NCBI GenBank assembly: GCA_014281115.1
Contig: JACONQ010000009.1
Span: 496,001-560,000 of the forward strand
DNA: 64,000 nucleotides
Origin: Laburnicola sp. R22_1
Taxonomy: Eukaryota > Ascomycota > Dothideomycetes > Pleosporales > Didymosphaeriaceae
Direction: 5' to 3'
A program made the position numbers and the translations under genes. Numbering within the stretch: the stretch's first letter is position 1; every line of letters begins with the position of its first letter. The notes under the pieces were generated by a model. That model saw only the letters and a list, made by a program, of their open reading frames with translations. It ran no database searches and had not been told where the DNA came from. Of this stretch, positions 37,301 through 50,188 are shown in pieces.

Positions 37301-40300
37301 AATCTAACATAGTAATACTATCTAGTGTCTAAAAGATATTGTTTTTATTATTTTTTTCTAGTTTCTACTACTTTTATAGCTATACTCTTAGTTATTGTAT
37401 AGCTTTCTTTTATCTATATATACTATATAGTATTATTTAAAACATTAGCCTACTTTTCTAGTAAGTCTTTAGCTATCGGCTTATATTCTAGTATAGATTT
37501 AAGGTGTAAAAATAGTGTTTGGCACTTAGCCTAGTTTTTTAAAATTTTTACTTAGAAACTTTCTTACTATTGATATTAAAAACTTTTACTACTATTACTC
37601 TATTTTATTAGATAAATATAGTCACACTCTTGCGTAAAATTATACTAGCTAATATATTTAATATATATTACTCTTTATAGTTACTATTATAAGTAAGTAG
37701 GCCTATAGAATTTTTAGATTATTATTAAAATTACTATTATTATTATTATTAGTATCTTTTCTATCCTTGCTCTTTGCTATTATATTTATAGAATAGCTAT
37801 ATAATAGTAACTTAGAAATCCCCTATAGATAAAAGAAGCTTATTAGTAATAGTAGATTTGCAGCTAATAGCCTCTTTTTATAAATTTACTTAAATAATAT
37901 CTACTATATAGTAATAATTAAATTTAACACGTCTATATTCTAATAAAAATTACTAGTATTCCTATTAAGTAAATTAGTTCTCTTTTATTATTCTTCTAAA
38001 AGTTATCTAGGTAATATAATATTATTATATATAACGCGCCCTTGTTAATATAAATAGCTACTTAACTAATTATAAGAGGTATATAATTAAGAGTATAGAG
38101 TAAATTTACTATACTACCTTTATTAGATATATTCTTAAGCTTATGTTATAAAAGCTATAAAGCTTAGCTCTTTTTTTATGGCGTGCACTTTTTTAATATT
38201 CTCATTACTTCTTACTAATTAAGTTGCTATATTTTTTCTTTTTTATATAACTAGAATTAATCTATAACTCTTTAGTATATATACTAGTAGTAGTTATAAT
38301 TTACTAAAAACTTATTTAATTTTAGGCCTTAAGCTGCAACTATTTTTTAAAAGAAAAGATAGTAATATTATCTATATTATCTAGCGCTATAGTTTATAGC
38401 CTATTTTTTTATTATATAGTTAGTTATTAAATAGTTAGAGAATATTTATTTATAGATTATTTTAGCGAAAAAGCTTAAGCCTATTAGTAATACCTTTATA
38501 TACATTCTTAAACTATAATATAGTATTAGTATACATCTAAAATATCTAAATCTAAGGAAATACTGTTTAGATATCTTAGTAGTATTAAATAGTAAGCTAT
38601 AATTTTCTATTATATTATTAATACCTAATTATAATAGAAAGAAACTAATTAACCTACTTTATACTACTAAGACTAATAAGGGCTACGTAACTAGCTAGTA
38701 CTATATATTTCTTATGAATTTATACTAAGATATCTAGATAATTTATAAAGTTAGAGTCTTAGCTAAAAAAATAGTTAAGAAAGGCTTATACTTATATTAT
38801 TACTCTAGAGACTATTAGCTACGTAAAGGTAAATATTAAAATATAGTGTACTATTTACTAGTATAAATTTTCTAAAGTTAAAATTTATTTTACTACCTAG
38901 CCTATAGAGTAAAGTAAAAATAATAATATTATTATTAATAGGCCTATAAAACTTACTTACTATTTTTAGCTTTATATAGTTATTTTTATATAGTTCTATA
39001 TAGTATAGAAAAAGAAAAGAAATAGTGATATTTTTAGCCACACTACTCTAGTAAAATCCTAGACTATACCTTATATTATATAGCTGCCCTAGTCTTAGTC
39101 TTTTAAGCTAAAAGTAACTAATTTATATTATACTCTAACACTATTCTTTACACTAAAACCTTATTATTTTTTAAACTTAGTGCTATTATAAAGACCTATA
39201 ATAATTTTCTTATTATATATTATCTTAAACTTACAAATAGTAGCAAGTTTAGCCTAACTAAGTTTATTAGTAAAAATATTTCTAGCTATACTATTTTTTT
39301 ATATACTTAGAAAGTAAACTATAAAGAAACTGCCTTTAAAAATCTAGTAGAGAATATAGGCAAAACTAAAGCTAGTTATAAAAATCTAGTTTTATAAAAA
39401 TAAGCTACTAATAATAATCTCTAATACTTTTAGGTAGATATCTACTATATTAAAAAATTAAATAGCGCTAAACATATAAAAATAATTAATTTTATATTTT
39501 ATTAGTATTATAATAAAACTAAATACTACATCTATCTATTTAATACTTTAATAAGTAGCTTCTTAAAAATAACTTATCTCTTTAGTAAATATAAAAACTA
39601 GCTTTTAGTAGTATAAATAGTTTACATAAGACTAAATACTCTAAAAGTTTATTACTTTAGTATTTATCTAATTCTATTCTATAAAAAAATTAGTGCTAAA
39701 GACTTAATAGTAAAAAGATTTATAAGATTATAAAAATTAGTGTTAAAGCTGTTTAAGAAAGCTCTTTATTCTAGCTTAGTATAGATAAGCATATACTATA
39801 AATAAAAAGATATAATATAAAATAAAAAGAAAATACTATATACTTTCTACTAGATATTTTTAATATATATATACTTTTTATTTATAAAAAAGTAGAAAAA
39901 TACTTTTATATAGCTCTAGAAAAAATCTAAAAATTTTTAAAATAAGAGGGCCTACTTTACTATAAGCTAGAACAAATTATTAAAACTAAGTAAGCTTTTT
40001 TATAGTAGACTTATATTTTATAAACCTATATTAGAACGATATTTAATTTTAAAAATATAAATTATAGATAATATAGTAAACTGTAATTTTAGAGAAATTA
40101 TGAACAATAGTTTAAATTAATAAAAGAATTTAGTATATGGTTATTTAGTAAAGTAAAATAATAAAAAAGTTTATAAATTATATTACTATACTCTAAATAA
40201 AATTATACCTATAATAATATTACTATATTTTATTATTAGAACTATATCTAAAAGCTAAGCTACTAGTAATAATTTTTATAGATAATATCTATATAAAGTG

Positions 40301-40319
40301 CTAGTATTTAAGTTATAAA
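34372..40319. other. 6-kb RIPed block, unidentified elements
   Basis: TpA-saturated. A plus-strand frame can be followed from about 34550 to 36040 if TAG/TAA are read through, giving KEVLAVAKEYTPQFYATATN and similar, but I do not recognise the family. Another plus-strand frame near 39840-40200 is Lys- and Gln-rich. A 175-bp segment at 38826-39000 recurs inverted at 56185-56370. Poly-T runs with GCACTTTTTT are repeated near 36760-37260. Confidence 0.4.
38826..39000 (+). repeat. dispersed repeat, copy 1
   Basis: Matches the reverse complement of about 56185-56370, sharing CTATTTACTAGTATAAATT and ATTAATAGGCCTAT. Both copies are RIPed. No element family could be assigned. Confidence 0.6.
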
Positions 40320-40411
40320 TAACGTACTTTACACTTAAGTTAATTATTTTATTAAGTTAATTACTTTGCTAAGACCCTACTAAAACGTACTATTAGCAAT
40401 AGTATAACGCG

Positions 40412-42064
40412 ATGCCTTAACTATATAATAAACTACTAGCGTTAAAAGAAACGCGTATATAGCTTACAATCTAGGCTATTAAACAAGACGCGACACTCTC
40501 TTAGTAACGTGCTGCAGCCCTATATAATATCTCTTAAAGTATACTTAGCAACTAACGTGCTAGAAAGATGTTTAGACGCGACTATATACTTAACAAAATA
40601 AGACTTACTATAAGAGAGGAGTAGGTAATTATGCAGCATATACTTAACCTAGACGCGCGAGGATTTTCGCCCCAGCTTAATGCTATAAAAGATATGGCCG
40701 ATTCTTTACTAGCTGCACGCTACTACAAGCCAGTTAGCTAGAGGTGGCCTTATAACTTTGTTAAGCGCTAGTCAAAGCTTTAAGTTAAGTTTAATCGAAA
40801 GTACGACTATAAGAGAGCTCTCTAGAAGGATTCTAAGGTAATATAAGAGTAGTTCCGGCTTATAGAGAATATAAAGGCCAAGTATAGTATTCTAAATAAG
40901 GACACCTACAATTTCGACGAGTCTGGCTTTATAATAGGCATAATATTAACTAGAGCAATAGTTATAGGCTCTAAGCGTTAAGGATAGCCAAAGCAGGTGC
41001 AGTAGGGCAATAGGGAGTGGACAATAGTTATCCAAGGCATTAACGTAATGGGGTAGTAGATTCCACTCTTTATTATCTTTAGGGGTAAGCACCACCTCTC
41101 CGTCTAGTATAAGGAGAAGGATCTATCTTATAATTAGGTTATTGTAGTCTCTAAGAATAGCTAGACAATAAATAAGCTTAGTCTATAATAGCTAAAGTAC
41201 TTTAATAAGCATACAAAGAGGCGTACTACTAGTAAAGTATGTTTACTTATTATTAATAGCTACGAAAGTTACAACTCGCTCGAATTCTAGGATTACTATA
41301 AAAAGAGTAATATTATTACTCTCTGTATGCCTTCACATTCGTCGCACCTCTTATAGCCACTTAACGTGAGTTATTTTACGCTGTTAAAGAAGGCGTATAG
41401 GCGCTAAGCTAAGAATCTAATGCGCAACCACATTATGCACATTACTAAAATTAAGTTTCTACCTTACTTTATTGCTGCTTTTAAGGCTTTAATTACTAAA
41501 AGTAATATTAAAGAAGACTTTCGAGATGCTAGTCTAGTGCCCCACAATCTAGAAGTTATAATATCGCAGCTTAATATCTGCCTATGTACGCCTCCACTTT
41601 ATACTATTCGCGATAGTATATAGAAGTCGCAAATTCTACAAAATAGTATAGAACTTAGGTCGCAATTAACGCTAGTTAAGTAGAGGATTTAAAGGCATAT
41701 AGATAGTTCCTTAACTTATATAGTTAAGGCGGTGGAAAAGCTCGTTAAAGGCGCTAAGCTAATAGGGCATTCTTTAGTGTTAATAACCAAACACAACGCC
41801 AAACTTTAAGTTACTAATAAGGCCGCTACGCAATATAAATCGCATAAAAGAAAGCGAGTATAGCGTAAAGGAGTTCTTATAGCTAAAGAGGGCTAGTAGC
41901 TAGCCACTCTAAAGGAGTTTAGGGCGCGTAGTAATAGGCAAAAGGTAAAGAAGAGGATGCGTGCTAATAAAGGCGAATCTGCTTAACAGCGCTATAGACG
42001 CTGCGGTAAGCCTAGGCATAATAAAATAACCTATAGGCAGCCTATAGAAGTAGATTCTAAATAA
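40412..42064 (+). pseudogene. DDE_1 transposase of element C copy 1
   Basis: A 551-codon frame with many TAG/TAA stops, colinear with copy 2. Visible: the CENP-B-type segment LNLDARGFSPQLNAIKDMAD, TYNFDESGFIIGII (first Asp), LLIINSYESYNSLEF (second site Asp to Asn), SHSSHLL and a C-terminal YRRCGKPRHNKITYRQ, a zinc knuckle with mutated residues. RIP has altered catalytic residues as well as adding stops. Confidence 0.88.
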
Positions 42065-42137
42065 ATTAGCCTATTTAGACTATTAAAAATAGTTTGTGTT
42101 AATTCTGTACTATTATAAATAGTACAGAACTTAGTAG

Positions 42138-42331
42138 TGTCATGGATCCATAGCGGCACCTGGCTCGGAACCCGGAATAACGTTGATCCGGCGCTAGGCC
42201 CAATTCGGCCACTAGCGCGGCAGCACCCATAAGGTGCTGCCCTTCTGCCTACCTACTTGGTATAGCAGTATTTCATGTACTAGGAATCAACTTACTTTCA
42301 TCCCAACTATCGCGGGGCCCGAACCCTTACA
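42138..42331 (+). repeat. chromovirus 5' LTR
   Basis: Begins TGTCATGGATCC and ends CCCTTACA. Internal ATAGCAGTAT at 42262-42271 is the exact complement of ATACTGCTAT at 42334-42343, just past the LTR, suggesting self-priming (see findings). Confidence 0.95.
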
Positions 42332-42840
42332 CTATACTGCTATCGCTCCCCCCAGGGTTCTAGCTGCGACAGGCTCACCGCCAGGGTGCCAGCGAATCGG
42401 AGAATTGCGCGTCGACGAACATCTCCCGCGATCGCGTGGCAGGCCCAGAAGTGGGGCGCAGTGGTGTGCGTACGGATTAGGTTACCAACGACAACAGTGA
42501 CGACGACGACACGTAGAAACTTGACGACCAAGGGCATACTCCCTCTCAGGCTCGGTCGGCGGAGAAAGACCGTGGAGAGTAGGCAGGTGGTAGGGCTGGA
42601 CGCGCGGGTCGACGCGTGTGCCGCTACAGAACACCTGCGGTGAGTACGCCGCTTGAAGAGGACCTGGCCTCCCCTACTACTACATCAGTATACAGTGTTT
42701 CACAGTGATAGCAGTGACATCTGGGGCAAGCTAGCAGAACGGACGTTTGTGAAAATCCGGCTAGCGACTTTGTTATAACTCCGCCTGAGGCGTAAGATCG
42801 CACCTCACCCGAAACCACCAACCTTCCACATCACCACAGC

Positions 42841-45189
42841 ATGGATTCCGATTATCCTCGCCTGAGTGGTAAATACGACGAGCATGGACGACTCCGCGCA
42901 CCTTTGTCGCCCATGCCTGGAGAATTTCATTCTGATACTCCAACTCCTCAACCTCGAACCGGAACCGTGGGCGACCTTGGGAACTTTACACCCTCTTTCG
43001 CAAAGACGTTCGCCCAACAATAGGAACAAGCAGACACGCAAGAATCTACGACAATTGCTGGCGATTCGCAATCCCAATCGCAACCCGTCATCCCAGCTCT
43101 GAACCCTCGCGCCCGATCAGCGCTTCAAGGCCCTGATGTTCAGCGTACCCGACTTCCCCGAAACCCGTCTCAGTACTTTGACACCTCTACTAATGTCATA
43201 GACGACATATTCGACGCGTCAAAATTGGCAAGACAGCGTGACGAACCCCGCGAAGGTCGCCGAGTTACTATTCAGACGCCGCAGAAATCCCCCAACCGCG
43301 GCCGCCGATCTGAGAGAGACCAGAGATCTCCTGCCTCCTCGCGTTCGAAATCCGACAGCCGTAGCCCAGGCAATTTACGGATACCCAAGAAGGCGTCGCT
43401 CCCGCAGATCCGTTTCGAATCCCCGCCTCCCCTCACGCGCGATGAACGACGACGCACCTCTTTAAGGGCTTCAAACCTGTTCGTGGAAGCCCATGGGCCC
43501 GTTGATAATGAAGGAGAGCTGGGCTATAACATAGAGGTCCAATACAAGGACGCTCAAGGAGAATGGGTGGAAAAGACGTTTCGACTGACTGATGCAGCCA
43601 AGTTCGCGGAAGACGTACAAGCTCACCCTGACGCCTGGTTTGACGTCGTCGTGAAGTGTGCTAAGTCTGGCGAGCAACTGGCCAAGAAACTCTCTCGGCT
43701 TGACGCGCTAGAGGCCACATTTCAGCGGTTGCGAAACGCCTACAACGCGGCTGGCGGCACTGACCCGGAAGCTCACGAGCAATTGCAACAAGCTCATGAT
43801 GCTCTGTTGGATGCCCACCGTCAGCGAGGCGCAGACTTGGCCACCACTAAGAAGGACTTTAAAGACATGCAAACTCGCGTTCGACAGGTCACCCAAGTTG
43901 GACAAGAACTACAGGTGAAGTACAACGATGCCATCAAAGCGAATGAGAACGCTTCTGTGGAGCTTCACAACCTCAAGGCCGATTATCAGTACGCCGTCCA
44001 AGACGCTCAACAGTCCAAAGAAGAATTTCAACAACTACAAGGACGTGCTCAGCAGTTCGAGCGTCGAGCGCAGATGGCCGAACAAGCTGCGTACGCCGCC
44101 GAAAACGAACTTAGGTCCCTGAGGGCTCAGACGCGCTCACCATATGACGTATTAGGACGCGGTCAACCTCTCCCGCGTGACCAGTTTAATAAATCACCGA
44201 CTCCTCGTGAGCATGGGCGTGCGCGTTCTCCGCGACGAGACATCTACACCCCGAATAGCGACCCTGCTCTTAACTACCATCCCACTGGTACGACGTATGG
44301 TCGCTTCACGCAAACGCGACCCGCCGAAGGACCCTTCCGCGATAACCTTTACGACCGCCGCGACTATCGCAACGAGCGTGAAGACGTATACGACCGACGC
44401 GACCGACGCGAAGATTGGGACCGACGTGACGACCGAGACCAGCGCGATGACGACCGTGAACGTCGGGAGACTCGAGACCCGCGTGACGAGCGACCCTTCA
44501 GCGCCTCCCACATGTCGGTTGGGACTACTGGCGGCTCGCATTACAAGGCCCCAGAAATAGAGTCCTTCAGCGGTAAAGACAAGGAGGATTATGAGCGTTG
44601 GCGAATTACTGCGGTCGACAAGGCAATCACACTCCCGTCAGAGGAACACAAAGTCCGTTACGTTCGCCGTTTCATCAAAGACGACGCCTGGAACCTTGTC
44701 TATCCGATCCTGAGTTCGGTCAACACATTGGAGGATCTGCTGAAGCCCTTGGATGAGACCTACATGTCCTACGATCGGATTGTAGAAGCCGAACAGAAGC
44801 TTTATAACAATACGTTGCAATGGAAGCGTGGCGAGACGTTTGCGCAGTGGCAAGGGCGATTTCTCTCTGTCATCAACTTGCTTTCCATGGACGAGATGGG
44901 TAAAGTTCGACATGCCCGACGTCTCATGGACAGCCGTCTCGCCCGCCAAACTTCGTCTAGTTCGATACCGAATGAGAGCTTAATGGCCTTCCTAGCCCGC
45001 GCACGTCAACTCCACCAGTACAATTTGGACATTGACAGTCAACTGCATTCGGGACCCAAGAAGTCGACGACGTCATCCGGTAAAGACACCAGCCGCAAGC
45101 GTTCCCCGAGCGACCGTTCCTCAGCGCGAAAGGACAGGGCCCCCGGGCGCTCACCCGCAAACGAACGACCGAGGAACGTAATCGTATGA
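42841..45189 (+). pseudogene. chromovirus Gag
   Basis: An ATG at 42841 opens a frame that runs 783 codons to TGA at 45187-45189 with one TAG at 43021-43023. The next open part continues unchanged, so the stop is a point mutation. The middle is coiled-coil-like (AQQFERRAQMAEQAAYAAENEL). A strongly charged Arg/Asp run follows at about 44340-44490, then a retrotransposon gag domain (about 44560-45050, with YDRIVEAEQKLYN and QWQGRFLSVINLL). The C-terminus leaves the true frame: TTEERNRM leading into the zinc knuckle is read one frame over, so an indel lies at about 45090-45165 near a G/C run. Confidence 0.88.
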
Positions 45190-45413
45190 GTAAACTGGGT
45201 CTTTGCTTCAAATGTGGCAAGCCGGGACACACAACGCGCGACGAGACTGCACCCTGCAAAGACAAAGACTTCGTCCCTTCAAAAGATATCCCCGCTTTGG
45301 CCTCCGCCATGAATGCGTACGCAGAGGACACGGAAGACGAGGACGGCGACGAATTCCAATATGAATCAACCACCGACGAGGATGAGTTGGGAAACGAGAG
45401 GCTCCTGAACTAA
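45186..45413 (+). pseudogene. Gag zinc knuckle and start of Pol, out of frame
   Basis: Overlaps the gag stop by ATGA. It encodes LGLCFKCGKPGH, the start of a CCHC zinc knuckle; the last Cys sits further away than the usual four residues. An acidic linker follows, with a stop at 45411-45413. The frame then continues open towards the protease, so this is a broken part of one gag-pol reading frame rather than a separate gene. Confidence 0.7.
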
Positions 45414-45639
45414 ACCGCGATCAGGAGCAACAACGGCGTAAAACTCGACAAGAAATCCGGCAGACTATCCAGCGCCTGGAAGCCGCACCCAAGTACAACA
45501 GCCTCGACGAGCCCGTAGTCATGCACGCCGTATCTACCATCGCGTTAGATATGTCTCCCATGCTGGACGCCACCCGTCAACTGGAATTCGACTGTTATAT
45601 CAAGCTCCTCTGGCCCGAAAATGGCTCCGCGCACTCAGC

Positions 45640-45873
45640 TTGGTGGATACGGGAGCCACTACCTGTTTTATTCATCGACGAGTCGTCAAACAACACCAGC
45701 TCAAAGAAATTGCTTTGGAACGACTAGTCGGCCTAGCTCTGGCTGACGGCAATCCTTATACTAAGCTCCGCACCGCGGTAGAGATCACGATCAAGCATGG
45801 ATCTCATACTAGCCCAGTGCTATGCTACGTCACTGAAATCGGTAAGTTCGACGTGTTATTGGGGATGAATTGA
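45640..45873 (+). pseudogene. chromovirus aspartic protease
   Basis: Contains LVDTGATTCFIHR, the DTG active site of retropepsins, and ends FDVLLGMN, matching the usual LLG-M context of gypsy proteases. It is in a different frame from the upstream acidic linker, so there is an indel at about 45580-45640. A TGA directly after the final Asn separates it from the downstream spacer. Confidence 0.82.
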
Positions 45874-46745
45874 TGGACCACCATTCACCAATCCCCTCTT
45901 TTAGAGAAACCCGTTCATTGAGCTTCGAATCGCCACATTGCCTGGTAAACTGTTTGGACAGCGCGCTGCCCGAAAAGATTTACAACAACAAACCACCAGA
46001 CAGTACGACGCGTAAGAAGACAGCAAAGAACGGGATCGACGTCATTTCAGGCCGTGCAGCCGCAATGATGATCGCCAGGGATCCCGACTCCGTCATTTTC
46101 ATTGAGCCACACCACTGGGAACGACTGGAATCATTAGATCCCGGTGGGGAAGAATCAGACAAGGAAAGTCTGCGGGAACACATTATTGCCAACCTCTGCG
46201 CTGCTCAGCACTGTGTGGTATCGGATGCCGACTTCGAAAAGTATATGAGGAAACTGGAAAAGCCCGCGATCACCAGAGAAGAAATCGTCGAGCTATTGCC
46301 ACCATTTCTAGTTGACCTGGCTCACGGATTCGATCCCAAGGAAGCTAATAAACTACCCCCGCGTCGACCTGGAGTGGACCATGCCATCGATCTGAATCCA
46401 GAGGCCACGGTACCACGTCCTAAGATATATGGGTTAACCCGCAAGGAATGTGGAGCGGTGAAGGTATACATTGACGAGATGTTGGGCAAAGGTTTCATTC
46501 GCCCAAGCAGCTCACCTTACGCCGCGCCCGTACTGTGCATTAAGAAACCCGGAAAGGGACTGCGGATTTGCGTCGATTACCGCGCCTTGAACGAGGCAAC
46601 AAAGAAGAACCGGAACGCTCCACCCTCGATCAAGGAGACCATGGCACGACTAACAAAAGCACGAATCATGAGTATCGTCGACGTAATAGCCGCTTTCAAC
46701 ACCGTACGAGTCAAGGAGGGTGACGAGGAAAAACAGCTTTCTTAA
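45870..46745 (+). pseudogene. chromovirus reverse transcriptase, N-terminal half
   Basis: 291 codons ending with the RT fingers: FIRPSSSPYAAPVLCIKKPG, LRICVDYRALNEATKKN and SIVDVIAAFNTVRVKEG (first catalytic Asp in VDVIAAF). The frame ends at TAA 46743 because an A run at 46730-46734 has five rather than six A; one extra A would join it to the downstream YLVMPFGLCNAPGTF frame. The first part lies between protease and RT and has no recognised domain. Confidence 0.85.
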
Positions 46746-46774
46746 CCCGCTATGGCCTTTACGAGTACCTGGTT

Positions 46775-48805
46775 ATGCCATTTGGGTTATGCAATGCCCC
46801 GGGGACCTTTCAATCTTACATTAACGACGTCCTGAGAGAACATCTGGATGACTTCTGTACCGCGTACCTGGACGACGTACTTATCTATTCTGACGATGAG
46901 AACAAGCATGAGACACATGTCCGGACAGTAGTCGAGAAGCTCGTTAACGCTGGACTGTTCTTGGACGTCCATAAGTCACAATTCAAGGTCAAACGCGTCA
47001 AGTACTTAGGACTTATTCTGACCACGGACGGTATCGAGATGGACCCCGCCAAGGTTAGCACGATACAAGGATGGCAACTGCCGCGCAGCGTCAAAGACGT
47101 ACAGGCCTTCCTGGGATTCGCAAACTTCTATCGCCGGTTTATCCTAGGATTTAGCCAGCTCGCACGACCACTCACAGAGCTGACTAAGAAATCGGATACC
47201 CGGACCAAAGTATTTCCGTTAGCAGCTGACTCCGCGGCCGCCCAAGCTTTCGAACGACTCAAACAAGCCTTTACACGCGCACCTGTACTCGCCCACTTCG
47301 ACGCCGACTTGGAGACCTGGTTAGAGACAGACGCGTCCGACTTCGTCACTGCCGCAGTCTTGTCGCAGATGCACGACGATGTATTGAAACCCGTCGCCTT
47401 TCTGTCACATAAGATGAACCCAGCTGAGTGCAACTATGAGATTTACGACAAGGAGTTGCTCGCAATTATGCGCGCATTTGAGGAATGGCGTTTCGAGCTG
47501 TTAGGCACAAAATCGCCTATTGACGTCATATCAGACCACTTAGCGTTGCGCTACTTTATGACTAACAAGAGACTAAATCGCCGACAAGCACGATGGGCTG
47601 AATTCCTCTCAGAGTTCAACTTCCTTATTAGATACAGACAAGGTAACCAAGGCACCAAGCCAGACGCTTTAACCAGGCGTCCCGGCGATCTCCCCGAGGG
47701 CGCAGATGACGAACGACGTCAACACCAAGTCCAAACGATCCTTAAGCCGCATCACGTTGCGCCAGAAGCCCGCGCCGGCGGCCACCAAGCCCATTACGGT
47801 CCCGAAGATAGTGATGGCCGCAACGGCAACGCGCACACCAGCTGTGCCTGCACTTCACATTGTGCTTACGAGAATACGTCACAATATGCAGTCTATATAG
47901 CTCAGGTCCTTACCAGTGAACTCACAGACACCGTTGCAAACCTGGCCCTTATGACATACTTGATTAGTGAGGAGGATTACATTAGCGAGGAGTCTATGGA
48001 AGAATCGCTGGCGTTATCCTCCTTAGCACCTTTACAAGTGCAGTCGCCCGAGGCGGAGGAGGAGACAAGGATTAATCCTCCTGCCAATGACGGAGATTCA
48101 GAGAAAGACCTTGTCACTAGGATCAAGGACGCGTACCCCGCCGACGAGGACCTGCAAGCCATTATAAAAGCGAAACTCAAGGGACAACGTCGCATCCCAT
48201 TATCGCTCATATATGACAAGAAACTGCGAATCGAGCTCGGAGACTGCCGACTGCAAGACGACTTGTTATACGTGAAGGACAAGATATACGTACCAGATGA
48301 TGGACCTCTGCGCACTGCAATTATCAAAGACTCTCATGACGAGTTATGCGCAGGCCACCCTGGTAAGCACGCCACGTACCACAACCTGAGTCGTTGGTTT
48401 TACTGGCCTCGCATGACGACGGACGTTGCACAGTATGTACGCAATTGTTTGACGTGCCGTCGCTCCAAGGTCAACAAAGAAGGCAAGCATGGACTTCTCC
48501 GCCCATTACCAATCCCAGATCGATACTGGGAGAGCATATCAATCGATTACATCACTGAACTGCCAGCCTGCAAAGATCACGGCCGCACCTACACCGGTAT
48601 ACTCGTCACAGTCGATCGCCTGTCCAAGAAGAAGAAGTTCATCCCTGTTACCGATCTCAAAGTCACAACGCTGGTCCGTGCGTTCGTCGATTCGTCTCAT
48701 ATTTCTGGCGTCGCCTGTGCCAACGATTGGGTACCCGGCCCAAGGTATCGACTTCCCATCATCCGGAGACCGACGGCCAGACCGAGATCGTCAATGCCTG
48801 GGTAA
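46775..48805 (+). pseudogene. chromovirus RT palm, RNase H and integrase core (deleted)
   Basis: Starts MPFGLCNAPGTF, then AYLDDVLIYSDD (catalytic YLDD at codons 31-34). RNase H follows with LETDASDFV, NYEIYDKELLAI and VISDHLALRYF. Integrase shows the HHCC finger (GHPGKHATYHNL to NCLTCRRSK) and the first core Asp in SIDYITELP. After FVDSSHISGV the sequence jumps to a frame with RPKVSTSHHPETDGQTE, skipping the usual stretch after the second core Asp. An internal deletion of about 50-60 bp with frameshift is therefore inferred, and the integrase should be dead. Confidence 0.88.
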
Positions 48806-48841
48806 AACAGTACCTACGAGCTTATGTGAATTACTAACAGG

Positions 48842-49695
48842 ATGATTGGGCACTGTTTCTGCCAATGGCTGAGTTCGTCGCGAATAATCAGATTAGCAAC
48901 TCCACCGGCGTCGCCCCATTCATGGCAACCAAGGGCTACCTGCCGCGATCCTCGATCCACGAACCGGTCGAATCAACGACGTCACTGTCCGCCCCCGCCC
49001 GAGCCGACCAGCGACGCGCCGACGAGTTCGTTACTAAGTTGGAGAATCTTCGACGGTTCTGTCAAGACAACATGGCCTGGGCACAAGCGAAGCAGGCAGA
49101 ATATGCGAACAAGGACCGCATGCCTGCTCCCGAGTTACGCGTCGGTGACAAAGTTATGTTAAACATGAGGTTTATTAAGACGACGCGTCCTAGCAAATCA
49201 TTGGACATGAAACACCGCGGACCGTTCACTGTCACACGCGTCATTGACAACTCTGCATACGAAATAGACCTGCCGCCAGAAATGGGACGCGTACATAACG
49301 TGTTCCACCCATGGTTATTACACAAACAACCCAGCAACGCGCTACCTGGACAGCGATTGGAACCTAAGGGCCCCATTAATATTGACGTGGACGACACCTC
49401 GGATTACACGATCAAAGCCATACTGAACTGTCGTATTAATGGTGATCTCCAAGACCCATACCGCCGCAACAAGAAAGGTTTACTTCAGTACCTGGTCGAG
49501 TGGGAGGACTACCCCAAGGGTCCTAATAATCCGTCATGGGAACCATGGATGCTCCTCATCGACGCCCCAGAGGCAGTGGATCAGTTTCACAGCGACAACC
49601 CACGCAAACCCGCCAAACACGTCAAGTTTGGGGACCTAGCGGCCCGACAAGAAGTGCTAACAAACGAGATCAGTGCCATGTACGTCGTCACGTAG
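48842..49695 (+). pseudogene. chromovirus integrase C-terminus with GPY/F and chromodomain
   Basis: Following a TAA at about 48836, the frame encodes the last part of the integrase core, a GPY/F module (KHRGPFTVTRVIDNSAYEID) and a chromodomain at about 49470-49600 (LLQYLVEWEDYPKGPNNPSW). A C-terminal chromodomain defines chromoviruses and in relatives directs integration to modified heterochromatin. The region itself is open for 276 codons. Confidence 0.9.
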
Positions 49696-49994
49696 GTGCA
49701 ACAGGAACGCTCCGCCACGTCGCAAGTGACCAAGTCGTTTATCTTGGTAAAGTACCCTGTTAGAGGAGGTTTCCTCTACAGCGTTGGTTAAAACAATCTG
49801 CTAAACTTAGTGACGCTGCTGGGCACATCGTAACAGCACCATTGCCAGCCGCGATGGTCCCCAACCAGCTGGGAATGGTCCACGATGACGCGCAATGGCG
49901 TGCGATGGTTTAGGATGCACCGCAATGGTGCGAGATAGTTAGGTTATATAATGGACACAAGCCTCGCCGGAGCTTGAGGCTATAGAGGGGGTAG
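49696..49994 (+). other. chromovirus 3' untranslated region and polypurine tract
   Basis: About 300 bp without coding signal. GATGGT or close variants recur several times between 49850 and 49930. AGAGGGGGTAG just before the 3' LTR is the polypurine tract for plus-strand priming. Confidence 0.75.
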
Positions 49995-50188
49995 TGTCAT
50001 GGATCCATAGCGGCACCTGGCTCGGAACCCGGAATAACGTTGATCCGGCGCTAGGCCCAATTCGGCCACTAGCGCGGCAGCACCCATAAGGTGCTGCCCT
50101 TCTGCCTACCTACTTGGTATAGCAGTATTTCATGTACTAGGAATCAACTTACTTTCATCCCAACTATCGCGGGGCCCGAACCCTTACA
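49995..50188 (+). repeat. chromovirus 3' LTR
   Basis: 194 bp, no difference from the 5' LTR found by eye. Followed by the AGTAG duplication and then the RIPed right end of element C copy 1. Confidence 0.95.

Larger units (their letters stand above)
42138..50188 (+). mobile_element. Ty3/gypsy chromovirus, full length, young but defective
   Basis: An 8,051-bp element with 194-bp LTRs that appear identical, and 5-bp target duplications AGTAG (42133-42137, 50189-50193), inserted in element C copy 1. It has a polypurine tract (AGAGGGGGTAG) before the 3' LTR, and gag, protease, RT, RNase H, integrase and a C-terminal chromodomain in gypsy order. It is essentially free of RIP apart from a possible CAG-to-TAG in gag. 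Frameshifts and an integrase deletion make it non-autonomous. Confidence 0.95.

Noticed and set aside
44194..44541. 115-codon minus-strand frame in gag
   Set aside because: Shadow of the Arg/Asp-rich part of Gag; composition follows from the opposite strand.
45186..45413. Programmed frameshift between gag and pol (ATGA overlap)
   Set aside because: The knuckle belongs to the end of Gag, and other frameshifts occur in the same copy, so random indels are the simpler reading.
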